From the NCBI GenBank assembly GCA_965261195.1, contig OZ253455.1:2418001-2482000 (forward strand): a stretch of DNA of 64,000 bases, read 5' to 3'. Shown in pieces: positions 32,856 to 41,090 of this stretch (within the stretch, counting starts at the first letter, position 1; each line of letters begins with the position of its first letter). The translations under genes were made by a program, and so were the position numbers. The notes below the pieces were generated by a model that was given only the letters and a program-made list of their open reading frames with translations, was not told the origin of the DNA and did not search any database. The stretch comes from Bin87 sp965261195 (lineage in GTDB: Bacteria > Chloroflexota > Dehalococcoidia > Lucifugimonadales > UBA3495).

Positions 32856-33550
32856 TGACGAGCGCCGCCGCCCAGGTACAGATTGCGCCGTCGGTTTTGG
32901 CCGCCGATTTCGGACGCCTGGCGCAGCAGGTGCGGGACGCTGAAGCGGCCGGAGCCGATCTAATCCACGTCGATATTATGGATGGGCGCTTCGTCCCCAA
33001 CATTTCTTTCGGCGAAATCGTGGTGGATGCCATCCGCACCGCCACCGACCTGCCGTTGAATCTGCACCTGATGGTTCACGAGCCGGATCGCCTGCTGCCT
33101 GGTCTGGTCAAGACGACCACCGACCAGGTGCTGGTGCACGCCGAGGCCTGCGCCCATCTTCACCGTACTGTTGGACTCATCAAGGAACACGGCAATCAGG
33201 TGGGTGTGGCAATCAACCCCGCCACGCCCATATCAGCGGTGGAGGAAGTGCTGCCCGACCTGGACATTGTGCTGGTGATGACGGTAAACCCGGGGTTCGG
33301 AGGGCAGTCGTTCATCCCGTCGGCGTTGGGCAAATTGCGGCGGTTGTACAACCTGATACAGGACAACGGCTACGCGACCCAACTGGAAGTGGATGGCGGC
33401 GTCAAGGCCGATGCCACGGCGCGGGATTCGGTGGCGGCCGGCGCGCAGATACTGGTGGCCGGAACTGCGATCTTCAACCGGGAGCAGTCCGTTGCGGAGG
33501 CTATCGCAACCCTGCGGGAAACCGTTTCAGGTGTAGATCCGCAACCATAA
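32855..33550 (+). CDS. rpe: Ribulose-phosphate 3-epimerase
   Basis: A 231-aa TIM-barrel enzyme interconverting ribulose-5-phosphate and xylulose-5-phosphate in the pentose phosphate pathway. Diagnostic motifs: APSVLAADF, LIHVDIMDGRFVPNISFG, LPLNLHLMV, VMTVNPGFGGQSFIP and LEVDGGVK, which include the metal His/Asp ligands and the phosphate-binding glycines. The ATG shares a base with the argH stop. Full length. Its pairing with argH is positional rather than metabolic. Confidence 0.95.
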   Translation: MTSAAAQVQIAPSVLAADFGRLAQQVRDAEAAGADLIHVDIMDGRFVPNISFGEIVVDAIRTATDLPLNLHLMVHEPDRLLPGLVKTTTDQVLVHAEACAHLHRTVGLIKEHGNQVGVAINPATPISAVEEVLPDLDIVLVMTVNPGFGGQSFIPSALGKLRRLYNLIQDNGYATQLEVDGGVKADATARDSVAAGAQILVAGTAIFNREQSVAEAIATLRETVSGVDPQP

Positions 33551-33559
33551 GCGCCGGTT

Positions 33560-33589
33560 AAAAACAACGAACGGGACAATCGCCCGTCC
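33560..33589 (-). terminator. Rho-independent terminator of rpmB
   Basis: Read on the minus strand: GGACGGG, loop cgattgt, CCCGTTC, then GTTGTTTTT (A-run at 33560-33564 on the plus strand). It lies 33 nt after the rpmB stop. Confidence 0.55.
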
Positions 33590-33621
33590 AGTTGTAGAAC
33601 TTGCGGTTAGACCGGGGAACG

Positions 33622-33834
33622 CTATTCGACGGCCCGCGCCCTGGCTTTCTTGCCCCGGGGCAGTTTGTACATCGTTCGCAAACAGCGGGAGCAAATCTTG
33701 ACCCGCGTTGGTTTGCCGTCGATGGCCAACGTCTGCTTGTGTACGTTCGCCAACCAGCGCGTCTTGGTCCGGCGCTTGGAGTGGCTGACATTGTTGCCGG
33801 TCATGCCGGCTTTTTTACAAATTTGACATTGCAT
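33622..33834 (-). CDS. rpmB: 50S ribosomal protein L28
   Basis: A 70-aa ribosomal protein of the large subunit. It begins MQCQICKKAGMTGNNVSHSKRRTKTRW and carries the matching C-terminal pair KICSRCLRTM, so it is the zinc-binding C+ form with two CxxC motifs. Very basic. Single gene with its own promoter and terminator. Length typical for Chloroflexota L28. Confidence 0.95.
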   Translation of the reverse strand: MQCQICKKAGMTGNNVSHSKRRTKTRWLANVHKQTLAIDGKPTRVKICSRCLRTMYKLPRGKKARARAVE

Positions 33835-33866
33835 AATCTTCGTCTCGCGCGCTTCTTGTTGGGCGC

Positions 33867-33875
33867 ATTATAGCA
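33867..33875 (-). promoter_or_regulatory. Extended -10 promoter of rpmB
   Basis: TGCTATAAT on the minus strand, an extended -10 box (TGn-TATAAT), about 33 nt upstream of the rpmB ATG. No clear -35 box, as expected for the extended type. Confidence 0.5.
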
Positions 33876-34000
33876 CACCTTGCCAATCCCCTGATACGCC
33901 ACCGGATACGCCGGTTGCGCCACAATCGGCCCTACGGCATAATGCCGGGGCTAACGTGAATTTGGCAGCTACGCATACTATCAGCGAGGAGGATGGCGCC

Positions 34001-34954
34001 ATGCCGCAAGCAGGTATACCGTCGGAGCAGGAAGTGCTGGGCTGGTTCGACAGTCTGTCCAACTGGGGTCGATGGGGCGATGATGACGAACTGGGAACGC
34101 CAAACCTGATCACCCCGGAGAAAACCCGTTCGGCCCTGGCCACGGTTGAGGAAGGCTATTGCGTATCCCTGTCCCGCGACGTTACCTGGGATCCGACCAT
34201 CGATGTCCCGGCGCCGCCGGTTCACTACATGGTGGAGAGCGGTGAGGGATGGGCCAGCGGCGACAAGGTGTCAACGCGGGCATCTGCCGTGGCAATGGAC
34301 TACATCGGGATGATTTTCCACGGTGTGTCCGTAACTCACGTGGACAGCCTGGCGCATTTCTTCTGGAACGGCATGACGTACAACGGCAAACCGGCGCACC
34401 TGGTGTCCACCAACCTGGGCGCCACGGTCTGCTCGGTGGAACAGGCGCATCGCGGATTCATCACCCGCGGCGTGCTGGTGGACGTGCCCTTCGTGCGCGG
34501 CATCGACTGGGTGGAGCGTGGGGAGGGCGTTATGCCCGAGGACATCCTGGCTGCCGAAGAACGCTGTGGGTTCCGCATCGAATCCGGCGACGTGTTGCTG
34601 ATACGAACCGGTCAACTGCACCGGCGCAACGTGGAGGGTCCGGTATCGCGGGAGGCCGGCTCCACCGCGTGTCAGGCGGCTTGTCTGCCGCTGTTCCGGG
34701 AGCGGGACATTGCCGTGCTGGGCTCGGACACGGGTAACGACGTTAGCCCGCCGCAGTACGGCGGCCAGCTCACCAATCCGGTGCATCAGGTTTCCATCAC
34801 GGCAATGGGCCTGTGGATTCTCGACAATGCCAACCTGGAAGACGTGGCCCAGGAGTGCCAGCAGCGCAACCGCTGGACGTTTGCGGTCACCATCAATCCG
34901 TTGCGCCTGCACAACACCACCGGTTCGCCCGTCAATCCCGTCGCCGTATTTTAG
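34001..34954 (+). CDS. Cyclase family metal-dependent hydrolase
   Basis: A 317-aa protein of the cyclase/kynurenine-formamidase-like family. These use zinc or manganese to open amide or lactone bonds. The metal motif is HGVSVTHVDSLAHFFW, the family's H-x4-TH-x-D-x3-H, near residue 107-120. GVLVDVP and DVLLIRTGQL are the usual later segments. GAGGAGG lies 8 nt upstream of the ATG at 34001, so this start is preferred to one 15 codons earlier. No other kynurenine-pathway gene is present, so the substrate is unknown. Confidence 0.85.
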   Translation: MPQAGIPSEQEVLGWFDSLSNWGRWGDDDELGTPNLITPEKTRSALATVEEGYCVSLSRDVTWDPTIDVPAPPVHYMVESGEGWASGDKVSTRASAVAMDYIGMIFHGVSVTHVDSLAHFFWNGMTYNGKPAHLVSTNLGATVCSVEQAHRGFITRGVLVDVPFVRGIDWVERGEGVMPEDILAAEERCGFRIESGDVLLIRTGQLHRRNVEGPVSREAGSTACQAACLPLFRERDIAVLGSDTGNDVSPPQYGGQLTNPVHQVSITAMGLWILDNANLEDVAQECQQRNRWTFAVTINPLRLHNTTGSPVNPVAVF

Positions 34955-35148
34955 AGGGCTTTTCCGGGCCGCCGGGCCGGGCGGTACGCCGCAGCGGTCG
35001 CAATCTATTAGCCCCTGTGGTTGTTGGGAAACTTGGTGGAATTTCAAGAATAAGCAGCAATAAGCCGTTGACATCGACCTCAGCGGTGGAGTAAGAAAGA
35101 TAAACGCCGCAAGTGAGCGGCGACACGAATTGGAGGCAATTGCCAATC

Positions 35149-35310
35149 ATGACCACCCAAATACAAATCTATTGCGTCAAATGCAAGGCGAAGACCGACT
35201 CGCGCGAGGTTCAGGGCGTGACCATGAAGAATGGGCGTCCCGCCACGCAGGGAATTTGCGTAGACTGCGGCACCAAGAAATTCCGCATCGGAGCGACGCC
35301 TACGGCATAG
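35149..35310 (+). CDS. DUF5679 small zinc-ribbon protein
   Basis: A 53-aa protein with two Cys pairs, IYCVKCKAK and CVDCGTKK, separated by the conserved VQGVTMKNGRPATQG block, and ending KFRIG. This is the DUF5679 zinc-ribbon pattern, frequent in Chloroflexota and related bacteria. Function is not known. ATG at 35149 follows GGAGG. It lies 140 nt before the Mrr-type gene. Confidence 0.8.
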   Translation: MTTQIQIYCVKCKAKTDSREVQGVTMKNGRPATQGICVDCGTKKFRIGATPTA

Positions 35311-35450
35311 GGCGGTTGCCCCAATCATCCGGCGCATCTTGTTCCCAGCTCGACAAGCCGGCGTTGTCTTTCCCGCACAGCATGGGTGCTCCCGGCCAGG
35401 AGTGTCTACTGCATTACACTGACGGCCAGCAAAGGTTCCGAGGAGCGACG

Positions 35451-36503
35451 ATGACCGTTTGGACCATAAAAGGCGGCAGTAGGGGCGAGCACGAGGAAGC
35501 TTTCCTTGAAAGAGGAATTGTGGCCATCGGCTATGACTTGCAACAGAGTATTGCCGACTTCGCAGAACGGGATGATCTGCGCAACCGTCTTGATAGCCGC
35601 ACCGGAGCCGACCAGATGTGGCGCTTTTACACAGAAGTCGACGAAGGCGATATGGTGGTGGTGCCCCGCAAGGGGAGGAACAGGGAAGTAGCAGTTGGAC
35701 GGATTAGCGGCCCGTATGTCTATCAGCCGGAACTGGCAGCAAGTGGCGCGCCGCATACCCGCCGTGTGGAATGGCTGGTTACGAACATACCGCGCTCGCA
35801 TTTTGACCAGGACTTGCTGAATTCGCTGGGTACAATGCTGACCCTTTCGCAACCCAACGCACCCAATGCTGAAACCCGCATCAAGCAAATCGCCAACGTT
35901 TACCTGGAATTAGAAACTGCTCCGATTGACGAGCCGGGAGTTACGCATGGCGACCAGACGGCGACCGCCATAAACGACGGTTCAGTTAGTACAGACCAAG
36001 CCGAAGAAAACGACCTTGACCAGGAAATCAAGGACCGCATCGTTGCCCGTTTCCGACGGCAATACGCGGGTGCCCAGTTGGAATATCTGGTAGCCAGCAT
36101 CTTGAAAGCATCCGGGTATCATGTGTTGCAGACTCGCGAAGGACCGGACGGCGGTATTGACGTCCTGGCCGGCAAGGGCGACATGGGTTTTGGAGAACCG
36201 CGCCTGTGTGTACAGGTGAAAGGGCGTACCAGCCCCGTGGACTTGCAAGAGTACAGCAGTCTGCGGGGCAACATAAACTCGTTCGGTGCCGACTACGGCC
36301 TGCTGGTCAGCCTGGGAGGATTTACCAAGCCGGTTCACGACCGCAACGAGCAGCAGTCGTTCTTTGTGATACGGTTGTGGGGGCCGGATGAACTAGCCCA
36401 AAGATTGCTGGAGAACTACGATTCCCTACCGCAAGATATTCGCGCCGATTTCCGTGCCGACATTCCACTGGAAACCGTGCGGGTACTTCGACAAATCGAG
36501 TAA
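35451..36503 (+). CDS. mrr: Mrr/COG4127-type restriction endonuclease
   Basis: A 350-aa probable type IV restriction enzyme that would cleave modified foreign DNA. The N-terminal COG4127 domain starts MTVWTIKGGSRGEHEEAFLERGIVAIGY and ends near GDMVVVPRKGRNREVAVGRISGPY. An acidic linker spans about 160-200. The Mrr-cat domain (about 200-345) has YLVASILKASGYHV, GPDGGIDVLAGKG and LCVQVKGR, with the D and Q-x-K active-site residues. GAGGAG precedes the ATG at 35451; the longer frame upstream is a shadow. No methylase neighbour, as expected for type IV. Confidence 0.88.
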   Translation: MTVWTIKGGSRGEHEEAFLERGIVAIGYDLQQSIADFAERDDLRNRLDSRTGADQMWRFYTEVDEGDMVVVPRKGRNREVAVGRISGPYVYQPELAASGAPHTRRVEWLVTNIPRSHFDQDLLNSLGTMLTLSQPNAPNAETRIKQIANVYLELETAPIDEPGVTHGDQTATAINDGSVSTDQAEENDLDQEIKDRIVARFRRQYAGAQLEYLVASILKASGYHVLQTREGPDGGIDVLAGKGDMGFGEPRLCVQVKGRTSPVDLQEYSSLRGNINSFGADYGLLVSLGGFTKPVHDRNEQQSFFVIRLWGPDELAQRLLENYDSLPQDIRADFRADIPLETVRVLRQIE

Positions 36504-36508
36504 GATAC

Positions 36509-37930
36509 CTAACGGCTCAGCCACCGCAGCGCCTGCCCCTTAAACCCGCCGGTCAGCCCCACCAGATACGCCTCCCAGGCCAGCTGTTGATTGCCCATGC
36601 CCACGGTGGGATAAACGTGCATCGTTTTTATCACGTCGGAGCGGCGCAGCTTTCGGTCGATGGCGGTCGTCCATTCCTGAATAACGTCAGCAGCGCGGGG
36701 GCCGACCACAGTCGCTCCCAGCACCTTGCCGTTTTTGTGACTGACCACTTTTATGAACCCACCGCCGGCGCCCTCAATCACCGCACGGTCGATTTGCGTA
36801 AACCGGCGCGTGAAAACCTGCACTTTGTCCCCATGCCGCCGCCGCGCTTGCTCCTCGGTTTGACCCGTCTGCGCTACCTCAGGGTCGGTGAACGTGGCCC
36901 AGGGAACGTGTTCGGGTCGGGCGTGGGAGGCGCCGGGTAGCAGTGCATTGCGGACTGCCATCGCCGCCTGAAAACCGGCGTAGTGCGTGAACTGGAAACC
37001 GCCGGCGCAATCCCCGGCGGCGTAGATATTCTTGATGTTGGTACGCAGGTAGTCGTTGACGGTTACACCCCGGTCGGTGTGGGCCACGCCGGCGTTTTCC
37101 AGACCTAACCCGGCGATATTTGCCCGACGCCCGGCTGCGACCAGTAACGCATCACCGGCAATGTCGCAGCCGCCGGCCGTTACCGTCACTCGCCGCCCTC
37201 CATCAGAGTGGCGTACTGATTCGACGGCAGTCGACAATCGCAAATCGATCCCATCTGCGACCAACGCGGACGCCACCAGGTCCGCGGCCTGGGGGTCATC
37301 GTTGGGCAGGATACGGTCTAGAGCTTCTACCAGCATGACCTGCGAGCCGAGCCGTTGGCACGCCTGGGCGAGTTCGCAACCGATCGGTCCTCCGCCTATC
37401 ACGATCAACCGAGCGGGCAATGACGGTTGCTCCCAAAACGACTCGTAGGTCAGGTATGGCGTGTCGTTCAGACCGGGAATTGGCGGTACGAAGGGCGATG
37501 CCCCGGTGCAAATCAGAAACTTTTTGGATCTAAACTGCTGCCCTCCGGCCACGACCGTATGACTATCCAGAAACTCGGCGCGGGCTTCAATTACGTCGAT
37601 GCCTGCGGAGCGCAGCGTATTCGGCGTTTCGTCGGCGTAGATATGTTGAATAACGGCCTGTATGCGCGCCATCACCGCCGCGAAATCCACCGGTGCCTCT
37701 GCAACCGCGATGCCCAGTTGGTCGGCATTGCGGACGGCGTGCGCCAGGTTTGCGGCGTGGAGCAGGGCTTTGCTGGGCACACAGCCGGTCCACGTGCAGT
37801 CGCCGCCCAGGCGGTTGGCCTCGATCAGGGCGACCCGCTTGCCGAGGCGATTGGCGAACCGGGCCGCCGTCAGGCCCGCCGAACCGCCGCCAATAATGGT
37901 CAAGTCGTAGTGTGTTGCCACGACTGCCAC
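36509..37930 (-). CDS. Pyridine nucleotide-disulfide oxidoreductase (mercuric reductase/lipoamide dehydrogenase-like)
   Basis: A 473-aa FAD enzyme. FAD site: YDLTIIGGGSAGLTAARFANRLG. Redox-active disulfide: GGDCTWTGCVPSKALLH (CxxxxC). NAD(P) site: LIVIGGGPIGCELAQACQRLGSQ. The second FAD segment is IKNIYAAGDCAGG. No N-terminal mercury-binding domain or C-terminal vicinal Cys pair is seen, so mercury reduction is unlikely. The C-terminal HVYPTVGMG replaces the usual HAHPT, so lipoamide dehydrogenase is also doubtful. The GTG start lies 6 nt from the TRAP permease stop; the two are probably co-transcribed. Confidence 0.85.
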   Translation of the reverse strand: MAVVATHYDLTIIGGGSAGLTAARFANRLGKRVALIEANRLGGDCTWTGCVPSKALLHAANLAHAVRNADQLGIAVAEAPVDFAAVMARIQAVIQHIYADETPNTLRSAGIDVIEARAEFLDSHTVVAGGQQFRSKKFLICTGASPFVPPIPGLNDTPYLTYESFWEQPSLPARLIVIGGGPIGCELAQACQRLGSQVMLVEALDRILPNDDPQAADLVASALVADGIDLRLSTAVESVRHSDGGRRVTVTAGGCDIAGDALLVAAGRRANIAGLGLENAGVAHTDRGVTVNDYLRTNIKNIYAAGDCAGGFQFTHYAGFQAAMAVRNALLPGASHARPEHVPWATFTDPEVAQTGQTEEQARRRHGDKVQVFTRRFTQIDRAVIEGAGGGFIKVVSHKNGKVLGATVVGPRAADVIQEWTTAIDRKLRRSDVIKTMHVYPTVGMGNQQLAWEAYLVGLTGGFKGQALRWLSR

Positions 37931-37936
37931 GCGAAG

Positions 37937-39463
37937 CTACCGGGCCCCTTTGATCTGGTCGGGCAGCCAGGTTGCGAGTTCCGGGAAGGCGATAATCAAC
38001 CCGATGACGACGGCCATGCAAGCCATGAAAGGCAGCACCCCGATGTACACGTCATTGATGGTTCCGACCGCCGGCGGAGGCCCGGCCACGGTGCCGGCGC
38101 CGGAAGCGACGCCCCCCTGAGCCTGGCGCGCCACATCCACACGCGCCCCCTGCAGCACATACAGGCTCAACCCCTGGGGAGGGCTAATTTGCGCGGCTTC
38201 CAGCAGGATGATCATGATGATGCCGAACCACAGCAGGTCAACGTCGGCGCCGCGCAGCACCGGAGATATGATTGGCAGCGTGGTCAGCATCATGGAATAT
38301 GCCTCCATAAACGTGCCCAGCAACAGGTAAAACACCACCAGGAACAGCACCAGCTGCACGGCGCCCAACTCGAACCCGGCGACCCACTCGGCCATGGTTA
38401 TGGAGATGCGCAGGTAGGCGAAAGCGAACTGCAAGGTGAACGCCGCCATCAGGATGAACATAATCATCGCCGACGAGCGGGCTGCCGAAACGCTGGCGTC
38501 CAGCGACATTGCAACGAGGAACTTGCAGTAGTCCTTGAAGCTCTGGCCGCTGAAGCGTTGGTGGGCGTTCCATTCCTGTAGCGCCTCCCGAACTTCCGGG
38601 GATACGTGGTTGCCGACACCCAGGCCGAGCATAAATCCGGCCAGGTTGCCGGCGAACAGGCGCACAAAGTTGTAGATGATGGCCAGCGCCAACGCCCCGC
38701 TGACGCCAAAACCGGCCGCCTCCGAGGGCGTGGCCCATCCGAAGTAGATACTGCCCAGCACAATGAACACCAGGGCCATCACCGGAATCATCAGCAGCGT
38801 GAACAGCAGGCGTTCTATCCAGCCTTCCCAGGTCCAGAACGCCAGTCGGGATTGCCGCGGCGCAACCGCCGGCCAGATGACCGACACAATGCCAATCATC
38901 ACCATGAACACCAGCGCCAGCAGGATGCCGGGGATGAAACCCGCCAGGAACAGCCGCCCGATGGACTCTCCGACCGTCAGTCCATACAGCACCAGCAGGA
39001 TGCTGGGCGGGATCAGGATGCCCAGGGTTCCGCCCGCCGCCAGGGAACCCACCACCAGGCGTTCCTCGTAGCCCTGCGCACGAAACGACGGCAACGCCAC
39101 CCTGCTGACCGTGGCTGCCGTGGCGATGCTGGAGCCGGCGCAGGCGGCGAACACGGCGCACGAAGCAATGTTGGTATGCAGCAGCCCGCCGGGAATGAAG
39201 TCCACCCAACGGGACAGGGCGCGGTACATCAGGTCGGCGAACCCGCTGCGCAGGACGATCTCGCCCATCAGAATGAATAGTGGGATGGCAACGAGATTTA
39301 CGTTGGTATTGGTCTCCCAGGCCCGGTTCCCCATGATGTTCCAGACCGGGTTGTCCGAGAACAAATTGAGCAGGATGAGCGCCAGCGAACCCAATGCGCC
39401 GGCTACGTACATACCCGCGAAGAACATCACGGCCATGAGGATAAAAGCGAGGGCAATCAACAT
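37937..39463 (-). CDS. TRAP transporter large permease (DctM-like)
   Basis: A 508-aa membrane protein with about 12-13 helices. The TRAP DctM signature is visible early (IPLFILMGEIVLRSGFADLMY) with the SCAVFAACAGSSIATAATV loop and GGTLGILIPPSILLVLYG, the paired re-entrant motifs that bind Na+ and substrate. It is longer than a typical 425-aa DctM because of two inserted loops. No periplasmic binding protein (DctP) or small membrane subunit (DctQ) is adjacent, so partners must lie elsewhere or be absent. ATG at 39463 is the start of the first helix. Substrate unknown, often a C4 or sugar acid. Confidence 0.85.
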   Translation of the reverse strand: MLIALAFILMAVMFFAGMYVAGALGSLALILLNLFSDNPVWNIMGNRAWETNTNVNLVAIPLFILMGEIVLRSGFADLMYRALSRWVDFIPGGLLHTNIASCAVFAACAGSSIATAATVSRVALPSFRAQGYEERLVVGSLAAGGTLGILIPPSILLVLYGLTVGESIGRLFLAGFIPGILLALVFMVMIGIVSVIWPAVAPRQSRLAFWTWEGWIERLLFTLLMIPVMALVFIVLGSIYFGWATPSEAAGFGVSGALALAIIYNFVRLFAGNLAGFMLGLGVGNHVSPEVREALQEWNAHQRFSGQSFKDYCKFLVAMSLDASVSAARSSAMIMFILMAAFTLQFAFAYLRISITMAEWVAGFELGAVQLVLFLVVFYLLLGTFMEAYSMMLTTLPIISPVLRGADVDLLWFGIIMIILLEAAQISPPQGLSLYVLQGARVDVARQAQGGVASGAGTVAGPPPAVGTINDVYIGVLPFMACMAVVIGLIIAFPELATWLPDQIKGAR

Positions 39464-39503
39464 TGGATCGGCGCTCGGTGCGTTTGGTTTTATGACAAGC
39501 AAA

Positions 39504-39537
39504 TGCCCCGTCGTCACTCTCACGGCGGGACGGGGCA
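39504..39537. terminator. Hairpin upstream of the TRAP permease gene
   Basis: TGCCCCGTC and GACGGGGCA enclose a 16-nt loop. It lies 41 nt upstream of the TRAP start and 80 nt from the ISAs1 end. No convincing T-tract on either strand; it may be an attenuator or a termination hairpin for the transposase transcript. Confidence 0.35.
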
Positions 39538-39616
39538 AAAACTACCACGCTGGGTTGGGACTGCGGCGTATCATAGCCGACCGGCGAATTGGTGTCCAGC
39601 AGGGTTGGGGTGTGGA

Positions 39617-40797
39617 CCGGGTCTTTCGGTTTTCAAGGGTTGTCTAGGCCGAGGATGCGCAGGGATTGTCCTGGGGTCCAGCCGATGCGCCGCAAGGCCG
39701 CCGCGATGTTGCTTTCCCCGGCATGACGCAGCACGCTCAGCACGATGTTGCGCACTATCGCCATCACCTGGGGCGCGGCCCCTTTCCGTACCCTACTGGC
39801 GTCTTCCCCCAGGGTTACATCCCGCACGTAGTGCAGCCGGTTCTCAATTTCCCAATGCCCCCGTATATGTCTGAGCATCGCCTTTGGCCCCACCTTTCCG
39901 TCCAGACTGGTGATGGCGTAGCGCGACTCAGTGGCGGTCTGGCCGCGGCCCAGGGCGCGTCGCGTGATGCGGCACACCTGCCCCACATCGGGCCAGTCCA
40001 GGTAGTCGTTGAGCGCGTCGGTAGCTGACAATTCACGGATTTCCCAGCGGTCGCCGTGCCGGTTCCGGGTCCGCGCCTTCCGGTACTGTCCGCCCCGCAC
40101 CGGCGCGGCGAAGGCCAGCGCGATGTCGTCGTAAAGTTCCCGCTGGTTCCGCTTCACGATGACCAGGTAGTCGCCGCCGGCGTCCCTGATCTGCTGGCAA
40201 TAATCCCGCTGGCAGTACAGCGCGTCCCCGGTCACCAGATTGCCCGCCACCGGCAGCAGCGTTGCCGTCAACTCCCGGGCCGCCGTCAGCTCCCCCTGAC
40301 CTGGCCCGACCCCCCTTTTGCCCCGCTACCAGGCCGACGCCATGGGCATAACCCGCCACCAGCCGCACGCCGGGCAGTTCCTCCCCATGCAGCCCGCGCA
40401 ATGCTTTGCCGTCCACCGCAATGGCCACCCTTTCCCCAGTGGCGGCCAGCCACTGCCGGGTCCACTGGGCCAGCGCCGCCTCAAAGGCGTCGGTGTCCAA
40501 CTGGCAGAACACGGCGTGCAACGTGCTCACCGCCGGGGTCGTGGGTCGAGTGAAGCCCAGGGCTGACACTGCGTCCGGGTCCTGTTGGCGCCCCCACTGG
40601 CAGATGGCGTAAAGGCTGCGGGCGCCGGAGAGCATGGCGCAGACGGCCAAGGTCAGGATGGCGGGCAACGGATGTCGCTTGCCCTGGGGCGAGCGTGGGT
40701 CGGGGACGGCGCCCAAGGCGGCGGGCAGGCTGCGGGCTAATTCATTGGTCTCCATGACATCACATTAGCCGCTTTTTTAGAAAACCGAAAGACCCTG
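39617..40797 (-). mobile_element. ISAs1-family insertion sequence, about 1.18 kb
   Basis: Terminal inverted repeats CCGGGTCTTTCGGTTTTC (from 39617) and CAGGGTCTTTCGGTTTTC (inward from 40797) differ at one base. A direct repeat GGGGTGTGGA flanks both ends (39607-39616 and 40799-40808), off by one base at the right side. The size, the CAGGG-type end and the ~10-bp duplication fit the ISAs1 family. The transposase frame is broken by one extra G. Confidence 0.8.
39633..40755 (-). pseudogene. ISAs1-family transposase, frameshifted
   Basis: Two overlapping frames together make one ISAs1 transposase: the N-terminal part (ATG at 40755, ELARSLPAALGAVPDPRSPQGKRH... AIAVDGKALRG) and the C-terminal part (NLVTGDALYCQRDYCQ...VIVKRNQREL...RGHWEIENRLHYVRDVTLGEDASRVR). 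They meet at a run of six G on the minus strand (about 40310-40315); five G would restore GQKGVGPGQGELTAARELTATLLPV in a single frame. Programmed frameshifting is not usual for this family, so it is probably inactive or a sequence error. Confidence 0.82.
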
Positions 40798-40841
40798 GGG
40801 GGTGTGGACCGGGCAATCGTATATGAAATTACAGCCACGTC

Positions 40842-40861
40842 ACTCCGGCGAAAGCCGGAGT
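40842..40861. repeat. ACTCCGGC hairpin repeat
   Basis: ACTCCGGC-gaaa-GCCGGAGT, a perfect 8-bp stem, of the CACTCCGGCGAAAGCCGGAGTC type found in many bacterial intergenic regions. It lies just outside the ISAs1 element. Confidence 0.7.
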
Positions 40862-40911
40862 CGGGAGCTTGTAATCTGCTGGATTTTCGCAGTGAATCGG
40901 CCGGCATTGGT

Positions 40912-40947
40912 CACTCGGCATTCCCGCGCAAGAGGGAATGCCGAGTG
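40912..40947. repeat. Perfect 14-bp-stem palindrome
   Basis: CACTCGGCATTCCC, loop gcgcaaga, GGGAATGCCGAGTG. The 14-bp stem has no mismatch. It sits in a 1.1-kb gene-free spacer between the ISAs1 element and the giant surface protein. Function unknown; could be a strong RNA hairpin. Confidence 0.75.
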
Positions 40948-40985
40948 CAGCGGAATCTGAATGCGATAGCCCGGCGTGAGGCTTT

Positions 40986-41090
40986 GTAACCGTTCAGACT
41001 CGGGGGGACGCAAACGGTTGACGGTGGAAATTCCGCCGGGGCAACCACCGCCGGGGCAACCACCGCCGGGGCAACCACAAGGGTTGCCCC
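40986..41090 (+). repeat. Decayed copy of the GTAAC-type miniature element with 15-bp tandem units
   Basis: GTAACCGTTCA at 40986 followed by GGGGGGACGC, AACGGTT and TGGAAATTCCG aligns with the left half of the element at 51111 (GTAACTGTTCA, GGGGACGG, AACGGTT, TGGACATTCCG). The right end is lost and replaced by three copies of CCGCCGGGGCAACCA (41033-41077) and a hairpin GGGGCAACC-acaa-GGGTTGCCCC (41068-41090). Confidence 0.6.

Noticed and set aside
36509..37930. Mercury resistance (merA)
   Set aside because: No MerR/MerT/MerP neighbours, no heavy-metal N-terminal domain and no C-terminal Cys pair.
37427..38581. 384-aa plus-strand frame
   Set aside because: Antisense shadow of the flavoenzyme and TRAP permease genes.
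41033..41077. Three 15-bp tandem units as a possible iteron origin
   Set aside because: Too few units, GC-rich, no DnaA boxes or replication gene nearby.
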